Assembly: GCA_916048095.2 (NCBI GenBank)
Contig: OU696575.1
Span: 10,240,468-10,304,467 of the forward strand
DNA from: Sacculina carcini
Taxonomy: Eukaryota > Arthropoda > Thecostraca > Sacculinidae
Length of the DNA: 64,000 nt
Reading direction: 5' to 3'
This document shows positions 1-64,000 of this stretch, piece after piece. The notes under the pieces were generated by a model, which had not been told where the DNA came from, did no database searches, and worked only from the letters and a program-made list of their open reading frames with translations. Position numbers and translations under genes: made by a program. Position 1 is the first letter of the stretch. Each line of letters starts with the position of its first letter.

Positions 1-700
1 GCTAGGCCTGTGTATGTGTGTATGTGTGTGTGTGTGTGCGTGACTTCAGTGTGCTCCAGTGAGATATACAGTACGGCCGGGAATATGTCCCAGTAATAAA
101 AGCACAATTGGTACACGCAATTGAGTTAGCTATCTGTTGAATTGGAGCTGAGTCAATGAGCGAGTGACAGTGCGAGCAATGTAATGACGAATCTAAAAAG
201 ATATATTTCCCACCACAGTGGCTATACTGCAAATAGCAAAAGCTCTTGTATAAGCTAAATGCTCACTGACAAACAGGTAAGTGTTTTTTTATTGTCTACT
301 CAAGTTTCTCACAAATTTTTATATTTCTAATTTTGGCTCTGTATATTTTTCATCAAATTTGTGTACTTTGTGCGGGTATATTTTTGTGTTTTTATAATTG
401 AAGTGTATTTTTATTGTACGGCTTGTTGAAAGCTATATTTAGCGTATTATGCCATGACATTGTCTGTCATGACTGTATTGAAAGACTTTTTTTGAATTTT
501 AATGATTTTTATTTTTTAAGTTATATGATTGCAACGTCGCAACGAAATATTGGGAGCATTTTCTAATTTTCTCCTCATTAAGAACAGGCAAAATTTGCGC
601 TTTCATTTCACTCTTATTTCTAATCAAAGAAATACGAGTTTGGCTTGCATAAAAGTCGATATTTTTTTTAATCAGCTATAGCTGGTCGTTTAATCACAGT
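1..700. other. 5' flank without recognisable gene
   Basis: AT-rich sequence opening with a short TG tract (10-40). No convincing exon, promoter element or element terminus. Confidence 0.5.
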
Positions 701-708
701 CTATATAA

Positions 709-972
709 TAGTGATTCTTAACGTTTTCAGTGTTCGCACCCTTTTAAAATAAAAAGTCAGTTCTCGCATCCCTTGGATTTTGATAGCCATAGGAAAAACA
801 TGAAAATACAAACATCGTAATGACAAAGTTTTGTATTTAATATTCCTTCACTCAGCTTAAATCTCTTGTAAAAATTGTTTTAAGGAAGTATATGTAAAAT
901 CAGATTATTATCTAATTTTCACAGAAATTCACCCTTAAGAAATAGTTTCGCACCCCCGGTTAAGAATCACTG
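709..972. mobile_element. hAT-like MITE
   Basis: Ends are inverted: left tAGTGATTCTTAACG, right GGTTAAGAATCACTG. Size (264 bp) and CAGTG-type ends fit non-autonomous hAT elements. No coding content. I do not see a clear 8-bp target duplication. Confidence 0.6.
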
Positions 973-1062
973 TCATAGTGTCATCATCAAAGTATCATAC
1001 TTTGTTCAACACAGAATAAATACCATTTGCTTCTGGAGGCTTTGCTTGATCATCTCCCACAG

Positions 1063-1373
1063 CAATGGTTCCTTATTGTTTATGGGAGCCACTCAACATT
1101 TTGCACAAATCAAGCATCGCGAATCAAGCTTAAAATATATACGAATTGTCTATATATCTAATGATTATGCTTTTAATCATAATCCAATGCAATCATGATC
1201 TGCTTATTTAAAAAAATTTAGTATTCCAGCATTTTAATCAATTTAATTGCTTCAGCATCCAAATATAATATATTTGGGTGTCAAAATAATTATTTTCTAT
1301 GAGCGTTCAGTGACCCAGTAGAATGACTTGGTGATCTAATTTTGACTCGCGACCCAGATATTAGGAACCACTG
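1063..1373. mobile_element. hAT-like MITE, second family
   Basis: Right end TTAGGAACCACTG and left CAATGGTTCCTTA are imperfect inverted repeats. The interior (gcacaaatcaagcatc and following) matches the element at 25913-26923, which shows it is a dispersed family. Confidence 0.5.
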
Positions 1374-2134
1374 TCTTAGAGCATGGGGCTAGATTCGAAA
1401 ACCAGGGACAATTTTCGAGCTTCTATTCACAAAGCTTACAACACTCCTTGCACACTCATGCATGCACTCAAAGTGCAACTTCACAGCTCATGCAGTTGTT
1501 TTCGCTCAAACTCTGCGACTCTGCCACTCTACTCTGCTCTGTTTCCTTGACAGCCGAATACACCAGCCAGCAAATGTGTGCAATTGCACAGCCATCAGTG
1601 ACAGCTTTATTGACGTTTTTACGCTGGCAAACATCGCGTGTCTGACTCGCTTTGAAAGACAATTGTTTTGATAAGGTCATACTGTCTACGACTGCATGAT
1701 TTATGCAGATGCGTAGATATGGTGGAATAGCTCATTTGTTTTTCTGTTTTTTTAAAGTAAGAAATTTGGTTTTTGGTCATTAGCCAAGTATAGTATCAAT
1801 AAACATGCCAGCAAATTCGTCCTGAAGAGAAATATGATTGGCGAAAAGAAAATACTTGTCATATGCCACTAAAGTTTGTATTTTTGTCGTTCCGTGGTCG
1901 GTCTATCAATCATTTCCAGCTGAAGATATCCTAGGAGTTTCGATTATATATTTGATGTGTATTTTACAGATGGGAACAGCTTCAGCTTCAACCGCCACAC
2001 CGGCAAGACTTGGAACACTCAAATCAAATGTATTAGCTGACTTATTCTAATGCTTTTCGGATTCTGAGAAGACTTCAACTTCTTAAGCGGCTAAATTGAG
2101 CTTTGAAAGCAAAGCATCGACTGAGTGGAACGTT

Positions 2135-61226
<59,092 letters not shown>

Positions 61227-61499
61227 GTAAGATTAATTATTTCACCTTTGATTGTAATTACCTGTGTTGATTGGTTTCACCTGTGATTGTAATTACCTGT
61301 GTTGATTGGTTTCACCTATGATGTCCTGCTCGCTATCTGTGTTTGCTCTTTGCTCAAAGTGCAATTTTTTTTATAAAAAAAATCAACAATCATCATTGGC
61401 AAGTACTTCTGCCTAGAGTTAATAATAATAATATTAATAAAGTCAGAGTCACTGGTACATAAACAACCTGACAATATATGACCATTTTCTCTCAATTAA

Positions 61500-61970
61500 C
61501 AACAACAACAACAAATTTATTTTCTATAGCGCACACAGTAATCAGAGGCGCCAAGCATAACAAATAAATGGACGAAAGAAAAGAAAGTAGAATCAAGTAG
61601 CTCGGCGGGGGAGAGTCACAATGAGCAGTCGAAGAAAGTCAATATACATGGTAATATTAGAGTAAATATAGAGTAAATACATGAATTTGAATAAATATAT
61701 GTAAATATAGAGTTAGTGAACAAAATTATCAAATAAGTGAAAGTAGGTGAGGGCACAAACAAGCAAGTGGCAATATGAGGGCTAGTAGCGTCGAAACGGA
61801 GGAGTAAGAGGGGACGGCAAGGATAGTAAATAGTTGTGCAGTGAGGTAGAAAAGGACATGTAAGATTTCTTCTCCAATATGTGAGGAGGTTGATAATTAT
61901 ATACACGAGGAGCAGAGAAAAGGAATGATTTAGCGGACCAGCTGGATACATGGAGAGCAGCAGGAGCAGG
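61500..61970 (-). mobile_element. L2-like LINE 3' fragment
   Basis: Begins (plus strand) with CAA repeats, then TTCTATAGCGCACACAGTAA. On the minus strand it matches 27735-28196 nearly base for base, including VYN-type ORF2 end coding and the 3'UTR. Confidence 0.88.
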
Positions 61971-62692
61971 AGCATTACAAAATATGATTGTCTAAATAAA
62001 TTTGCTCCTACAAACCGCTCAAAAATTTCTTTCAAAAAAAGTTTTTTGTTGAAAATATCAACATATATTTATATAATATTACGTATTTACACTTGCACAC
62101 ACACATACACACACGGACATACACACACGCAGGATTGCAGATAATAACGGAAATTTGAGAATTACTACGAGCCTAACACTAGTTTAACTCAAGCTTACAC
62201 GAACTTTACACAGACAACATAATTACTCGAGATAATAAACATCGAATACATTATTTAGCTGAGAAAATTGGATATGAGATGAATAAGAAGGGTTGAGTTA
62301 TACCTCAAAGCAATCAAACATAACTCTTGAAAAAACGAGAAAAATTATTATTAATTTTGTAAAATCAAATATTCACATTTAAACACTATATAGAGGAAAG
62401 TTACTAGTGATTTTATATCATACAGATACACAAACATCGTATGTGCCCTGGGCTGCCCCACTTGCCCAAGTTTTTATTTTGTGTGTGGTGTAACGTAGCA
62501 TATTCTTGTTATTTTATTATTTATTACATTTTAGGCAGCAATTTTTGTTCTCAATCTAAGTGTAACTTGTTTGGTCTTTAGAAGCTGTTTTATTTTTTTT
62601 ATCATTTTCCTTGTCTGCATTCCGTCTCCCACCTTTGTTTGTATCAAATCTTTATGAGTACACCCACACCCACACACCCACACACATACACC

Positions 62693-62723
<31 letters not shown>

Positions 62724-64000
62724 ACACTCACACACACGGACACACACACAAACCCACGCACACACACGCACAGGTGACGTATCACGAGATGTTTGCTGGA
62801 TTGATTAGCTCGCTACACATCAACAATTGATCCAGCTGACTATGACAGTGACGGCGCTAGAAAATATATACTGCCGGGCTTGTGGTATTCATCTTGGCCG
62901 CACTAATTCTCAAGTACCACAGTTCTCAAGACAAGCCAGTCATACGTGAACGATTGTTTAAAATTAGACGAAATGTTGAATTAATGTTAATTGTAGTGGA
63001 TTTAGCTCCATCGTATTTCTCATTTACTACGCCGTTGAACTACATTCATTTACATCGATCTTTCTGTATAGCAGTATGCACAAGCTGGCACACACACATA
63101 CACACACATGCACACGCACACGCACACACATACACACACGCATACACACACGCAGATTGATGTGCATTTGCTTGTTTGTGGAGGATCTGATTGGTCTTTG
63201 AGCAAACCATAATTGGCACACAACCAAAATGAATAACTAATTAGTTATCAGCCAATTAAGTAGCTACTGATTAAATGATTGAGTAATTGGTCAGGGACAT
63301 TGGGTAAAGTTGTTAGTTATAATACAATTCAATACGATTACGAAGTGGGACCACCTTATAAGATGTATTGCATCTTAAATTTAGTGTGGGTTATTCCCAA
63401 TTATTTGGTCCAATCTCTGCAAACACACTTATGGAGAGAATTTAAATAATTAATAAATATAATAATATACTATACTTATACCTATAATAAGTATTTTTGA
63501 CAACAATTATTGTTCCTGCATTTTCAATTGAATTATTGTTAAGTTATGTTTGTAATTTATATTATATACTTTGAAGACAATTTTTCCGTTCATACTTTCC
63601 GCCAAAATCAAGCAAACATATGATACAGTATTTGTATGCCATAAATTTATCATTCCAATCAATGATATATGATTGGCAGATAGTTTAAAGTTGTCTACAC
63701 TTGCAAATTACACTGTTTTAAAATACGTGCATTTTACTGCGATCAGACGACCTAATATAACCTTGTGCGATTGTTTAAATTAATTAGCTGAATTAAATAT
63801 TGCATATTATTTTTAAGTATAACTTATATATTTTATTTCACATTTCGCAAAGAACAATTCCTTATATCCTACCATATATGACTTAATTACACGCACACAT
63901 ATATGCAAAGCGTAAGTTCATATTACTTTATTCAAATGTGATAGCAGTGATTGAGCCTGAAGACACAGTGACAATGCAGCAACTGAATCTGAAAAACATT
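61971..64000. other. Intron 15, no exon recognised
   Basis: CA tracts at 62093-62130, 62662-62772 and 63090-63160. No RCK2-like coding sequence up to the window end. Confidence 0.55.

Noticed and set aside
62770-62830. Possible exon 16 after cgcacag
   Set aside because: The phase required after exon 15 leads to a stop within a few codons and no RCK2 similarity is seen.

Overview
This is animal (metazoan) nuclear DNA. It is AT-rich, full of dinucleotide microsatellites, and has large introns with GT-AG sites, LINEs of the CR1/L2 type, a tRNA-Val-derived SINE, and hAT, pogo/Tigger and piggyBac DNA transposons. The mix suggests a non-vertebrate animal, but the sequence alone does not name the group.

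One host gene is visible. It runs on the + strand across almost the whole window and encodes a Slo2/KCNT-type (sodium-activated, 'Slack') potassium channel. I could place 15 coding exons between 2135 and 61226. Their phases chain without a break and encode about 851 residues: a long Ser-rich cytoplasmic N-terminus, S1-S6 with the selectivity filter TVGYGD, the RCK1 domain, and the start of the RCK1-RCK2 linker. RCK2 and the 3' end lie beyond 64000. Intron 8, just after the pore exon, appears to use a GC donor, and about half of the acceptors sit behind TG repeats or TG-rich tracts.

Everything else is intron or flank, mostly made of repeats. Intron 1 (13.4 kb) holds an inverted pair of near-identical L2-like LINEs (6.2-8.4 kb and 11.5-13.4 kb), a SINE, two pogo-like MITEs and a Penelope-like fragment with a hammerhead-ribozyme-like core. 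Intron 2 holds a hAT transposon with a MITE inside its transposase remnant. Introns 3-7 hold LINE 3' fragments, a 13-bp array built on AATAAA, a LINE-in-LINE insertion (27.2-29.5 kb) and a 13-bp satellite that appears to have grown from a LINE 3' tail (29.5-30.5 kb). Intron 8 has a pogo element split by a SINE, an unclassified transposon gene split by another SINE, and a 2-kb 16-bp satellite. Intron 10 has a nearly complete piggyBac. Intron 11 has a 1.3-kb 10-bp satellite, a Tigger-like MITE and a reverse-transcriptase C-terminus. Intron 12 has a LINE ORF1 remnant.

No rRNA, CRISPR, operon or intact host tRNA gene is present. Most long open frames here, up to 700 codons, are artefacts of tandem repeats whose unit contains no stop codon.
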